The notes below the pieces were generated by a model, which was not told where the DNA came from, ran no database searches, and saw nothing but the letters and a program-made list of their open reading frames with translations. From assembly GCA_003155275.1 (NCBI GenBank), contig PMCC01000109.1:1-13888 (forward strand): a stretch of DNA of 13,888 nt. Direction: 5' to 3'. This stretch comes from Actinomycetota bacterium (GTDB lineage Bacteria; Actinomycetota; Humimicrobiia; Humimicrobiales; Humimicrobiaceae). The stretch's first letter is position 1, and the number at the start of each line of letters is the position of its first letter. The translations under genes and the position numbers were made by a program. This document shows, piece after piece, positions 1-6,934 of the stretch.

Positions 1-200
1 AAGAACTATACAGGCATGAATCAGTTAAAAAAGTAAGAATAACCTATGGCAGAAGTGTAAACCTTGAAAACATCAAAAAGATAATCGAAGTAAAAGAGGT
101 TGACGGCACCGGTGCCTCAAGGGCATCAATCAATTCCCTGGATTTTATAAAACTGATAAAGATAACTGAAGCTGAAGCCATTAAAAGATCTAAGCTTTAA
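1..200 (+). CDS. Triosephosphate-isomerase-family protein, C-terminal fragment (5' end outside window)
   Basis: Only the last 65 residues are in the window; codons start at base 3 and the stop is TAA at 198-200. The fragment keeps the strand-helix pattern of the end of a TIM barrel from the TPI family: ITYGRSVNLENI (fragment residues 13-24), then EVDGTGASRASINSLDF. Canonical TPI has YGGSV here and a G-G-A phosphate loop; this protein has YGRSV and S-R-A. Those two phosphate-binding changes argue against an ordinary housekeeping TPI. They suggest a relative acting on another ketose phosphate, such as the L-erythrulose-1-phosphate isomerase EryH of tetritol pathways (inference). It is on the same strand as the FGGY kinase 118 bases downstream. 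An RpiB-family isomerase and DhaK/L kinase nearby support a sugar-phosphate role. The family call is fairly secure, the substrate is not. Confidence 0.75.
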   Translation, partial: ELYRHESVKKVRITYGRSVNLENIKKIIEVKEVDGTGASRASINSLDFIKLIKITEAEAIKRSKL

Positions 201-231
201 AAAATTATTTTTATAATATTTTTAGTTTTTT

Positions 232-276
232 TAGACAATGGGTGCATAACAATTTAAATCAATTATTTTAAATTGT
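232..276 (+). promoter_or_regulatory. Candidate promoter with overlapping perfect inverted repeat (operator-like)
   Basis: A -35-like TAGACA (232-237) and a -10-like TTAAAT (254-259) are separated by 16 bases. They are overlapped by a perfect 10-base inverted repeat, ACAATTTAAA (249-258) and TTTAAATTGT (267-276), with an 8-base spacer. The repeat would cover the -10 box and start site, as a repressor operator does. It lies between the TPI-family gene and the FGGY kinase. The promoter boxes are only moderate matches; the repeat is certain as sequence. Confidence 0.4.
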
Positions 277-318
277 CTTAACTTTTAGAATCATAAAACT
301 AAAGTAAAGGAGATAATA

Positions 319-1860
319 GTGCCTGACTATTTAATCGGATCTGATGTAGGGACTGGTGGAACCAAATCTGCTGTCATTGATATTGATGGCAATATACTGG
401 GACAACATTTTATCGAGTATCCCCTGATAACAAATGAGCTGGGCTATGCGGAACATGACCCTCAGTGGTATTGGAATGCAGTTGCTGACACCATGAAAAA
501 AGCTATATCAGATTCAAAAGTCAATCCAAAAAATATCAGGGGGGCAAGCATCAGTGCACTTTCACCGGCTTGTATACTTGTTGATAAGGATCTTGAACCG
601 TTGCAGCTTGCCCATATCTGGATGGACAGGCGCGCAACGAGCCAGTGTGAATGGCTGAGGCAAAACATCGGCGAAGACAGGATTTTTAACCTTACAGGAA
701 ATATTATCGATCCTTATTTTGCAATTACAAAGTTGATGTGGGAGAGAGATAATAGGCCTGATCTGTATAAGCGGACATACAAGCTCCAGACTGCAGCCGA
801 CTATCCTGCAATGAAACTTACCGGCAAGGCAGTCACAGATTATTCAAATGCCAGCCTTATCAGTATTGCATTTGATGTAAGGAAAAAAACCTGGGATGAA
901 AAACTTTTAAAAGAAATAGGCATAGATATTGATAAATTGCCGGATGTTTATCCTTGTGAAGAAATAATAGGATACGTCACAAAAGAGGCAGCATTAAGGA
1001 CAGGGCTTGTTGAAGGTACACCTGTGGCGGCTGGCACAGTAGATTGCAATGCCGCCTGGGTTGCAACCGGAGCAATAGAGAATGGAGATGCATCTATAGT
1101 AATGGGCACCGCCGGAATTATAGGTATAGTGCATACAAAGGACAGTTTCACAAGAGATATGATTACCATAGTGCATACGGCAAACTCAAGGTCCGCTTAT
1201 ACTACAATTTCAGCCCAGCTCTGTGGCGGTCTTTTCAGGTATTACAGGGATACATATGCTATAGCGGAGCAAAATGCCGCAAGAGATACTGGTTTGGATA
1301 CTTATGACATCATGAATTTGGAAGCTGACAGGATAAAACCGGGGTGTGATGGTCTTATAGTGCTTCCATATTTCCAGGGTGAACGTACACCAATATGGGA
1401 CCCTTATGTAAGGGGTATGGTTTTTGGCCTTTCATTTAACCATACAAGGGGACATTTTATCAGGGCTATTATGGAAGGCGCAGGTTATGCTTTCAGGCAT
1501 AATTATAATCTTATAAAAAACAGTGGAATAAAAATAACCCTGCCATTAGTAATGAGTGAGGGAGGCGCAAAATCCAAACTCTGGCGCCAGATAGTGTGCG
1601 ATATGCTTGAAGCTCCCGGAGTTTTTACAAGCAATAGTTCGGGCGCACCTTTTGGTAATGCAGTGCTTGCAGGTGTTGCAACAGGTGTTTTTAAAGATTT
1701 TTCTGTAGTTAAGAAATGGGTTGAAATAGTGGACAGAACTGAGCCTGTTGCAAAAAATACAGAGCTTTATAAAAAGTATTTTAAAATATTTACTGAGCTA
1801 TACAACCGTAACAAGGACCTTTATCTCGACCTCGCAAAAATTCGTGAAAACAGAATATAA
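319..1860 (+). CDS. FGGY-family carbohydrate kinase (xylulokinase-like)
   Basis: Cytoplasmic ATP-dependent sugar kinase of 513 residues, the usual length for xylulokinase and its relatives. The start is GTG with AAAGGAGA at 306-313. The N-terminal FGGY domain opens with the phosphate-binding motif DVGTGGTK (residues 9-16) and has MDRRA at 102-106. The expected catalytic base is Asp242 in GTVDCNA. The C-terminal domain carries GERTP (354-358), the family signature around GLSFNHTRGHFIRAIMEG (370-387) and the adenosine-site loop GGAKSKLW (415-422). The family phosphorylates ketoses or polyols; the substrate cannot be read from sequence. It follows the TPI-family gene on the same strand and converges with the VOC gene 37 bases downstream. 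It is one of three FGGY kinases in the window, and the most canonical of the two that are complete. Confidence 0.93.
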   Translation: MPDYLIGSDVGTGGTKSAVIDIDGNILGQHFIEYPLITNELGYAEHDPQWYWNAVADTMKKAISDSKVNPKNIRGASISALSPACILVDKDLEPLQLAHIWMDRRATSQCEWLRQNIGEDRIFNLTGNIIDPYFAITKLMWERDNRPDLYKRTYKLQTAADYPAMKLTGKAVTDYSNASLISIAFDVRKKTWDEKLLKEIGIDIDKLPDVYPCEEIIGYVTKEAALRTGLVEGTPVAAGTVDCNAAWVATGAIENGDASIVMGTAGIIGIVHTKDSFTRDMITIVHTANSRSAYTTISAQLCGGLFRYYRDTYAIAEQNAARDTGLDTYDIMNLEADRIKPGCDGLIVLPYFQGERTPIWDPYVRGMVFGLSFNHTRGHFIRAIMEGAGYAFRHNYNLIKNSGIKITLPLVMSEGGAKSKLWRQIVCDMLEAPGVFTSNSSGAPFGNAVLAGVATGVFKDFSVVKKWVEIVDRTEPVAKNTELYKKYFKIFTELYNRNKDLYLDLAKIRENRI

Positions 1861-1897
1861 AAAGATAGTCCTTAAATTTAGACTGTTGCCAAAAAAA

Positions 1898-2953
1898 TCA
1901 GCCGATATATTTTACAGGAGCAGGATATTGAAACCCGGGTTCTGTATAATTCAATTCTGCAATATGTTTAAGGTACTTTTCTGTTGTCATATAAACCCAG
2001 GTATGTTTTCCGAACCACATACCGCTCATTGATACTTTTACCGACAGTTTTTCCAAATAATCCATCGTTACAGAATAATTTTCAAGTTCGTATGCAAGAT
2101 GGTGGAACCCTTCTCCATTGGCTCTCCTGTACGAGTAATAGATGCTTTTTTCATCCCTTGGCTGGATTATCTCAAAATCAATACTGCCGATTTTGGATAT
2201 CCCCAGCCTCATGGAGTAGTCCTGCCTTTTTCCGCCTACAGTCATATCATACACTGTCTCCGGTCCAAATTCCCATATCCTCCAGGGTAGGATGCCGTAC
2301 CCTGAAACACAAGTATCGGCCATCCTGTCAACATCATCAACAACAAAAGCTACCTGCCCAATCCTCCTAAATACCGGTTTTATTTCAAGCTCATCTATTG
2401 CTTGTCCCGGATAAACCATTGAAGGTAAAGGATGAGTAATTTTTTTTATACCAAATCTATTCTCTTTAAATGTAAAGAAACCTGGATCACTTTTTGATAT
2501 GGAAACAATATGTTTGAGTTCCGTTTGTGTATCAAGGTAGGTATATTTATTGTGCCCGAAAAAATTTCCGGACATTAACTGCTTTATTTTTTTGTTTTCA
2601 AAAAAATCAAGGACCTTGTCATAATCCTCAACAACATATCCTATGTGGTGCAGGTTTTCTCCATGCTTCTCCAGGAAATCAGCATATATGCTCCTATCAT
2701 CCAGGGGCTGTATCAATTCAATGCCTGTTTCGCCCAAGCAAACCAGAGCAATCTTGAAACTGTATTGACATTTTTTCTCTTTTACTTTCATGTCCATTAT
2801 GTTGCCGGGACCGCATTCATAAAAAGTCCATGGCCCAATGCCGAACTTGTCAGCATAATTTGCCGCAGTTTTTTCAACATTCCTTACAACAATTCCGATA
2901 TGGTCAATGCTTTTAAATATTGGATTTCCCCCGGGGTTGCTTGCACCGGTCAT
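1898..2953 (-). CDS. Tandem two-domain VOC/glyoxalase-family protein
   Basis: This 351-residue soluble protein holds two vicinal-oxygen-chelate domains, about residues 13-155 and 195-335, each resembling methylmalonyl-CoA epimerase/glyoxalase modules. Domain 1 has a full set of plausible metal ligands: His18 (DHIG), Glu79 (GIELIQP), His103 (HHIGY) and Glu145 (TELKH). In domain 2, Gln200 stands where His18 is and Tyr327 where Glu145 is, although Glu261 and His285 remain. The second half is therefore probably non-catalytic or binds metal differently. Both halves share a PW...GP...DM motif, pointing to an internal duplication. The ATG start has AAGGAGG seven bases upstream and a good promoter. 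VOC enzymes isomerise, epimerise or cleave metal-chelated carbonyl substrates. A sugar-phosphate or diketone isomerase in this pathway is possible, but the reaction is unknown. Confidence 0.85.
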   Translation of the reverse strand: MTGASNPGGNPIFKSIDHIGIVVRNVEKTAANYADKFGIGPWTFYECGPGNIMDMKVKEKKCQYSFKIALVCLGETGIELIQPLDDRSIYADFLEKHGENLHHIGYVVEDYDKVLDFFENKKIKQLMSGNFFGHNKYTYLDTQTELKHIVSISKSDPGFFTFKENRFGIKKITHPLPSMVYPGQAIDELEIKPVFRRIGQVAFVVDDVDRMADTCVSGYGILPWRIWEFGPETVYDMTVGGKRQDYSMRLGISKIGSIDFEIIQPRDEKSIYYSYRRANGEGFHHLAYELENYSVTMDYLEKLSVKVSMSGMWFGKHTWVYMTTEKYLKHIAELNYTEPGFQYPAPVKYIG

Positions 2954-2994
2954 AAGCCTGCCTCCTTGGATATATTGAGATTCTTATAGTACTT

Positions 2995-3023
2995 ATTATA
3001 TGCAGTTATATTTTCCTTTGCAA
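2995..3023 (-). promoter_or_regulatory. Promoter of the VOC gene
   Basis: Read on the minus strand: -35 TTGCAA (3018-3023), 17-base spacer, -10 TATAAT (2995-3000, perfect consensus). The 5' leader to the ATG at 2953 would be about 35 bases and contains the SD AAGGAGG. A second TTGCAA at 3029-3034 is one helical turn upstream and could be a regulator half-site. Confidence 0.65.
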
Positions 3024-3205
3024 TTTGCTTGCAACAAAAATATAAGATTTAAGCTATGCATCGAAAATCTTCTGATTGCAAATATTATATTTCAAACGGC
3101 AGTTTTAAAGCGTATACTGAACCCTGCCAGGTTAAGTTACTATTGGCATATAAACTTAATAATTATCAGCAACTATCAATTTTTAAAAAATACCTATATT
3201 CTGTA

Positions 3206-3235
3206 TTGACGGTTACTAATGTTTAGAAATATTAT
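3206..3235 (+). promoter_or_regulatory. Promoter of the RpiB-family isomerase gene
   Basis: -35 TTGACG (3206-3211) and -10 TATTAT (3230-3235) with an 18-base spacer. The next gene starts at 3275 with a strong SD. The -10 is overlapped by a 16-base palindrome, so transcription is probably repressible. Confidence 0.6.
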
Positions 3236-3247
3236 TAGCACTAATAA
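3232..3247. promoter_or_regulatory. 16-base palindrome, candidate operator
   Basis: TTATTAG-CA-CTAATAA has two perfect 7-base arms around a 2-base centre. It overlaps the -10 box and covers the expected transcription start of the isomerase gene. Size, symmetry and placement fit a LacI- or DeoR-type dimer site; no regulator gene is present here to pair with it. Confidence 0.55.
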
Positions 3248-3274
3248 AAAAATCAATAAAGATTGGAGGTTCAA

Positions 3275-3754
3275 ATGGAAAAAGTTATTATAGGTGCAGA
3301 TGCATCAGGTTTTGACATTAAAGAGGTTATCAAGCAGCATCTGGAAAAAAAAGGCTATGAATTAATTGATATAGGAATGTATTCAATGGATAAGGATATA
3401 CCATATTACGAGATAGCGGCAATTGCTGCTCAAAAGATCCAGAGCGGTGAAGCGGCCAGGGCTATTCTTTTTTGTGGAACAGGTATGGGTGTCTCCATCG
3501 TAGCAAATAAATTCAAAGGCATTTATGCAAGTGTAGTTGAATCAGAATATACAGGCCAAATGGCAAAGGTAATAAACAATTCAAATGTCCTAACTTTAGG
3601 CGGGAAGATTTTCTCCGACCATAAAGCCAAAATAACTGTTGACCTTTGGCTAGAGGCAGAGCATACTAAGGGTTTTTGGAATCCGGCAGCAGCAGATTTC
3701 TTAAAAGCATCTTTAACTGAAATTAAAAAAATCGAGGATAAGAATTTTAAATAA
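3275..3754 (+). CDS. RpiB/LacAB-family sugar-phosphate isomerase
   Basis: This 159-residue cytoplasmic aldose-ketose isomerase has typical family length. ATG 3275 is chosen because TTGGAGGT (3263-3270) ends five bases before it; an upstream in-frame TTG at 3263 is itself part of that SD. The catalytic cysteine is kept as Cys67 in CGTGMG (67-72), with the following SIVANKFKG block. Compared with E. coli RpiB from memory, His10 (DHVGF) is Ala10 (DASGF) and His99 (RQHNDTN) is Ile100 (KVINNSN); the C-terminal phosphate-site arginines are also not evident. Those histidines are linked to furanose ring opening, so the substrate may be acyclic, such as D-erythrulose/D-erythrose 4-phosphate as for EryI/DerI-type enzymes (inference). 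The TPI-family and DhaK/L neighbours agree. The family call is secure; a true ribose-5-phosphate role is doubtful. Confidence 0.9.
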   Translation: MEKVIIGADASGFDIKEVIKQHLEKKGYELIDIGMYSMDKDIPYYEIAAIAAQKIQSGEAARAILFCGTGMGVSIVANKFKGIYASVVESEYTGQMAKVINNSNVLTLGGKIFSDHKAKITVDLWLEAEHTKGFWNPAAADFLKASLTEIKKIEDKNFK

Positions 3755-3773
3755 ACAGGATTTCCAAAATTAG

Positions 3774-3833
3774 TTTCCATATATCTTATGTATTCATATG
3801 ATCGCTTAACGGGATATCATAATTTCATGGAAA
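3774..3833 (+). promoter_or_regulatory. Nested inverted repeats in the leader before the SDR gene
   Basis: Outer arms TTTCCAT (3774-3780) and ATGGAAA (3827-3833) enclose inner arms TATGAT (3797-3802) and ATCATA (3816-3821) with a 13-base loop. The structure begins 19 bases after the isomerase stop and lies upstream of the SDR gene. It could be an RNA fold between two genes of one transcript or a pair of DNA sites. Both stems are AT-rich and have no following U-run, so support is weak. Confidence 0.25.
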
Positions 3834-3991
3834 TTCAGCCTGATGAACTATTGTAAGTGTTTTAGGCAAAACAGTAAATCTTCAATATTGACCCAGGTTG
3901 AGATCCCGGATGAAAAAGGTTCCAGCTTTCGTAGTTTACTTTATTTTGTTTATTATCGAAAAAATAAAAAGATACTGGGAGGAAAAATAAA

Positions 3992-4741
3992 ATGTCCAAC
4001 AGGTTAAAAGACAAAGTTGCTATTATTACCGGGGGGAGCGCCGGGATAGGAAAAGGAATAGCAAAGGCATTTATTTCAGAAGGTGCTAAAGTTGCAATAT
4101 GCTCAAGAAATGAAAAGTCGCTAAAAGAGGCTGTAAATGAATTAGGAGAAAATAATGCCATGGGCGTCAAGTGTGATGTAACAAATTCAGGAGATGTCAG
4201 AAACTTTATTGGCCAGGTTGTAAAAAAATTTGGTAAGATAAATATTGCAGTAAATAATGCAGGCAAAAATCCCACAAGGCTTTTTACTATTGAGGATACG
4301 ACTGAAGAAGAATGGGATGAGTATCAGGGGATAAATGCAAAAGGTTCTTTTCTTGTGTCAAAATATGCTATACCGGAAATCAGGAAAGCTGGCGGTGGCT
4401 CAATAATTATGATCACATCGATTTCGGCAAAAGTGGGCCAGGCAAATGTAGGATGCTATAATTCTTCAAAAGCTGCCCAGGAAGGGCTTGTAAGAAGTAT
4501 GGCGGTTGATTTTGCAAAAGACAAAATAAGGGTAAATGCAATTAGCCCGGGATGGGTAATGGTGGAAGTCTTACTTGAGGCTAGGACCAAGATCATAGAT
4601 TATATAAATTCCATCCATCCTGTGGGCCGTATAGGTTATCCTGAAGATATAGCATGGGCTGCAGTATACCTGGCATCAGATGAGTCCACCTGGGTTACAG
4701 GATCAGTCTTTGATATAGATGGCGGCTACACTGCAGTTTAA
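3992..4741 (+). CDS. Short-chain dehydrogenase/reductase (classical SDR)
   Basis: This 249-residue NAD(P)-dependent oxidoreductase has the usual length for a classical SDR. The cofactor motif TGGSAGIG is at 13-20, NNAG at 88-91, and the catalytic tetrad is Asn115, Ser143, Tyr156 and Lys160 (YNSSK). The PG motif after strand 6 is at 186-187, and the C-terminus ends in the common VTGSVFDIDGGY block. The start ATG follows GGGAGG at 3977-3982. It probably oxidises a hydroxyl of a polyol or sugar (phosphate), or reduces the matching ketone. It lies 237 bases downstream of the isomerase gene on the same strand and converges with dhaL. In a tetritol scheme it would make erythrulose; in a deoxyketose scheme it would oxidise C4. 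The substrate is not determined. Confidence 0.92.
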   Translation: MSNRLKDKVAIITGGSAGIGKGIAKAFISEGAKVAICSRNEKSLKEAVNELGENNAMGVKCDVTNSGDVRNFIGQVVKKFGKINIAVNNAGKNPTRLFTIEDTTEEEWDEYQGINAKGSFLVSKYAIPEIRKAGGGSIIMITSISAKVGQANVGCYNSSKAAQEGLVRSMAVDFAKDKIRVNAISPGWVMVEVLLEARTKIIDYINSIHPVGRIGYPEDIAWAAVYLASDESTWVTGSVFDIDGGYTAV

Positions 4742-4854
4742 ATCGATAAGTATTAAATCAATAAATAAAATATATATTTATAGCTTTTATCATGAGGCAG
4801 CTAAATGAGCTTTAAGTTCAATTGGTTTGGTTTGTGTAATATGTATTGATAAAT

Positions 4855-5493
4855 TTAATTTAATAGTAAGGTTATACTTTTGTAAAAAGACTCAAGTATA
4901 ATATAACTTGATGTTGCACCGACATCAAGGTGTCCTTTACTTCTTTCAAGGAGTCTTGAAGACCTGCCAATCCTGCTGATTATATCTTTTGTCGAAAGCA
5001 TACCTTTTTTCGCAGATATTAATGCCTTTTCAAAAGCTTCAGGAAGCTCCAGTTCAACGATTGCCTTTCCATATTCTGTGACGAATGGTTCTAAAGTGTC
5101 CACCATCGTCTTGTCTCCTATCTTTGCACCCCCGAGGGATTTAATAGATTCCAACATACTTGCAAAAAGGTTAAGGATATCATTTTTATTAAAGCTTGAC
5201 TTTCCTTTTAAAGCGACTCCTGCTTTTACAAGACCACCGCCATAAAGTGGTCCCATGGCTCCGCCGATTTCATTTAATAATACTTTACCGGCGATAATCA
5301 GCATTTCTCCACCATCCTGGGTTTCAGAAGCTAAAAGCTGTTGTTTTATTTTTTTAAACCCCTTTTCCATGTTGGCACCATGATCGCCATCTCCGATTTC
5401 TGCGTCAAGCTCAGTAAGATAATTGACATTTTTTTCTATGGCATCGGATATATTGAGAAGAATATTCTTAAAATCCGCAGCTGAAATAATCAT
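4855..5493 (-). CDS. dhaL: DhaL-type ADP/ATP-binding subunit of dihydroxyacetone-family kinase
   Basis: This 212-residue protein is the usual length of DhaL, the nucleotide-binding half of two-subunit dihydroxyacetone-type kinases. The Mg-binding aspartates Asp30, Asp35 and Asp37 in TELDAEIGDGDHG are intact and at the same numbering as in E. coli DhaL. GGAMGPLYGG (77-86), GDKTMVDTL (126-134) and GRSSRL (176-181) follow in family order. The start ATG at 5493 has AAAGGAA upstream. It is downstream of dhaK on the same strand, 163 bases apart, with no DhaM phosphotransfer gene beside it. The phosphoryl donor is therefore either ATP directly or a DhaM encoded elsewhere. With the atypical DhaK it may phosphorylate a tetrulose rather than dihydroxyacetone (inference). 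Confidence 0.92.
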   Translation of the reverse strand: MIISAADFKNILLNISDAIEKNVNYLTELDAEIGDGDHGANMEKGFKKIKQQLLASETQDGGEMLIIAGKVLLNEIGGAMGPLYGGGLVKAGVALKGKSSFNKNDILNLFASMLESIKSLGGAKIGDKTMVDTLEPFVTEYGKAIVELELPEAFEKALISAKKGMLSTKDIISRIGRSSRLLERSKGHLDVGATSSYIILESFYKSITLLLN

Positions 5494-5656
5494 GTTTTTT
5501 CCTTTTTACTGTTGATTAAAATTAAACATTTAAACAAATTACAGGTTAAAAAAATCAGTAATGAACCCAAATATTTTTTTGTAAGGACTAGGCCAATTTT
5601 TTTTAAGAGCCTGACCTATATTTTTATAAAAGCCTCAAATAAATTCTGGATAAAAT

Positions 5657-6667
5657 TTATTTATTCAAATCAAACTGTTTAAACATAGGGCTGTCTGCTT
5701 TTGCAAGTATAAGCCTTGCAATTTCATCATCGACTTTGGTCAGGGTGATGGAAAAGCCGGCCATTTCAAGCGATGTAAAATACTCCCCGACATAAGTTAT
5801 AAGTTTATTAATCTTATATTTCTGCAAAATTTCAGTCACTTTCCTGTTTACAATATACAATTCCTGGAAGGGTGTAGCCCCAAGCCCGTTAATCAGAACA
5901 CTTACCGTGTCATTGTTTTTAAAAGGTAAATCTTCAAGTATTGCATCCAAAAGTACTCCAGTAATCTCGTCAGCGCTTTTTAACTTTTCTTTTTTTATTC
6001 CCGGTTCTCCATGATGACCAATACCGATTTCAATTTCATCATCTTCAAGCTTAAAACTGGGTTTTCCTGTCGCAGGAATGATACAAGGGAAAGAACCGAC
6101 ACCAAAAGATCTTGTATTAAACACAGCCCTTGAAGCTACATCTTTTATTTGTTTGATATTCATTCCTTCAGCTGCCGCAGCACCTCCGACTTTCCACATA
6201 ATGACCTCACCTGCAACTGCGCGCCTGTTTTCCATTGTGTCTTTTGGTGAAGAAGCTATATCATCCTTTGCAATTACTTCATCTACCTCTATTCCTTCCA
6301 TCTCTGCAAGAGTTTTGGCCATTCTGAAATTCATTATGTCTCCAGAGAAGTTTCCGTAAAGGCATATTACGCCTTTGCCCATATTTATTTTTTTTATGCC
6401 CTTATATATCCAGACAGCAGGAGGAGCCGCAAAGATCTCACCGATAGCAGCAGCATCACACAATCCTTCACCAACATAGCCTAAAAACGCCGGCTTGTGG
6501 CCAGAACCTCCTCCGGTTATGACACCAACCTTTGCAAATGAAGGATCTTTTTTCCGCACAAGGACTCTTGCATCTGACAAAACTTCTACACTGTCCGGAT
6601 AAGCCGCAACATATCCTTCAAGTGCTTCATCTACTACTACTGTAGGGTCATTTATGAATTTCTTCAT
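5657..6667 (-). CDS. dhaK: DhaK-type substrate-binding subunit of dihydroxyacetone-family kinase
   Basis: A 336-residue DhaK-family protein binding a ketose covalently as a hemiaminal. The catalytic set is present: His57 in GGGSGHKP, Asp110 in NFSGDIMNF and the substrate-attaching His219 in HHGEPG. Late blocks LGATPFQELY and AGFSITLTKVDDE are typical. Two differences from E. coli DhaK (from memory): GGGSGHEPMH reads GGGSGHKPAF here, and a loop before NDTVSVLING is about 24 residues shorter. These changes around the substrate pocket suggest a ketose other than dihydroxyacetone, for example D- or L-erythrulose as for DerK/LerK-type enzymes (inference). The ATG at 6667 has AGAGGT seven bases upstream. 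It is the first gene of a dhaK-dhaL minus-strand unit divergent from the lsrF homologue. Family assignment is firm; substrate is open. Confidence 0.92.
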   Translation of the reverse strand: MKKFINDPTVVVDEALEGYVAAYPDSVEVLSDARVLVRKKDPSFAKVGVITGGGSGHKPAFLGYVGEGLCDAAAIGEIFAAPPAVWIYKGIKKINMGKGVICLYGNFSGDIMNFRMAKTLAEMEGIEVDEVIAKDDIASSPKDTMENRRAVAGEVIMWKVGGAAAAEGMNIKQIKDVASRAVFNTRSFGVGSFPCIIPATGKPSFKLEDDEIEIGIGHHGEPGIKKEKLKSADEITGVLLDAILEDLPFKNNDTVSVLINGLGATPFQELYIVNRKVTEILQKYKINKLITYVGEYFTSLEMAGFSITLTKVDDEIARLILAKADSPMFKQFDLNK

Positions 6668-6773
6668 GTTTAGTACCTCTTAAAAAATTATGATGAGAAA
6701 CTATATTTAAAAAATCTTTTTAACTTATAAAAAAATAGAGTTTATAAAATAATATTTTTTTACAATCAGTAGC

Positions 6774-6821
6774 ATTTTACAGTAACCATTTATATTTGTA
6801 AAAAACATTTTATGTGGTTAC
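6774..6821 (-). promoter_or_regulatory. Candidate dhaK promoter embedded in a GTAACCA/TGGTTAC inverted repeat
   Basis: Read on the minus strand: -35 TTTACA (6797-6802), 17-base spacer, -10 TAAAAT (6774-6779). Perfect 7-base arms GTAACCA (6782-6788) and TGGTTAC (6815-6821) lie 33 bases apart, three helical turns, one in the spacer and one upstream of the -35. This suits a regulator bound at two sites in the 267-base dhaK/lsrF divergent region. The lsrF-side promoter is less clear; TTGGAA (6825-6830) with TATAGA (6848-6853) is a weak candidate. Confidence 0.4.
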
Positions 6822-6934
6822 ATTTTGGAAATAAAATGATAGAATTTTATAGAAATAATCAGTTATGAATTGAAATATTTAAGTTTGAAAATCATTATTT
6901 AGATTTATTACCTTATTATTCTAGGAGGGATCGT

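Larger units (their letters stand above)
2954..3274. other. Divergent intergenic region, no convincing gene
   Basis: This 321-base AT-rich stretch separates the VOC gene (minus) from the RpiB-family gene (plus). It holds a strong sigma70-type promoter for each direction and a 16-base palindrome next to the plus-strand promoter, listed separately. The palindromic hexamer TTGCAA occurs twice at 3018-3023 and 3029-3034, 11 bases apart, the first being the minus-strand -35 box. I see no credible coding sequence; a small open frame at 3000-3209 lacks an SD site and has a composition unlike the neighbouring proteins. Confidence 0.7.

Noticed and set aside
3000..3209. 69-codon open frame on the plus strand in the divergent region
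   Set aside because: No SD site, composition unlike the neighbouring proteins, and it overlaps the VOC gene promoter and the start of the isomerase promoter.
3232..3247. CIRCE/HrcA site, because TTAGCACT is present
   Set aside because: CIRCE has 9-base arms with a 9-base spacer; here the arms are 7 bases with a 2-base centre and there are no chaperone genes.
3263..3274. In-frame TTG start for the RpiB-family gene
   Set aside because: The TTG is part of the SD sequence TTGGAGGT; the ATG at 3275 has ideal spacing and matches family N-termini.
4742..4854. Terminator between the SDR gene and dhaL; long-range ATTAAATCAATA/TATTGATAAATTTAAT similarity
   Set aside because: The arms are far apart, imperfect and very AT-rich; no convincing stem-loop with U-run was found.
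5494..5656. Hidden small gene or DhaM fragment between dhaK and dhaL
   Set aside because: No frame with family residues or SD; the 163 bases are T/A-rich with only a weak AGGC/GCCT dyad.
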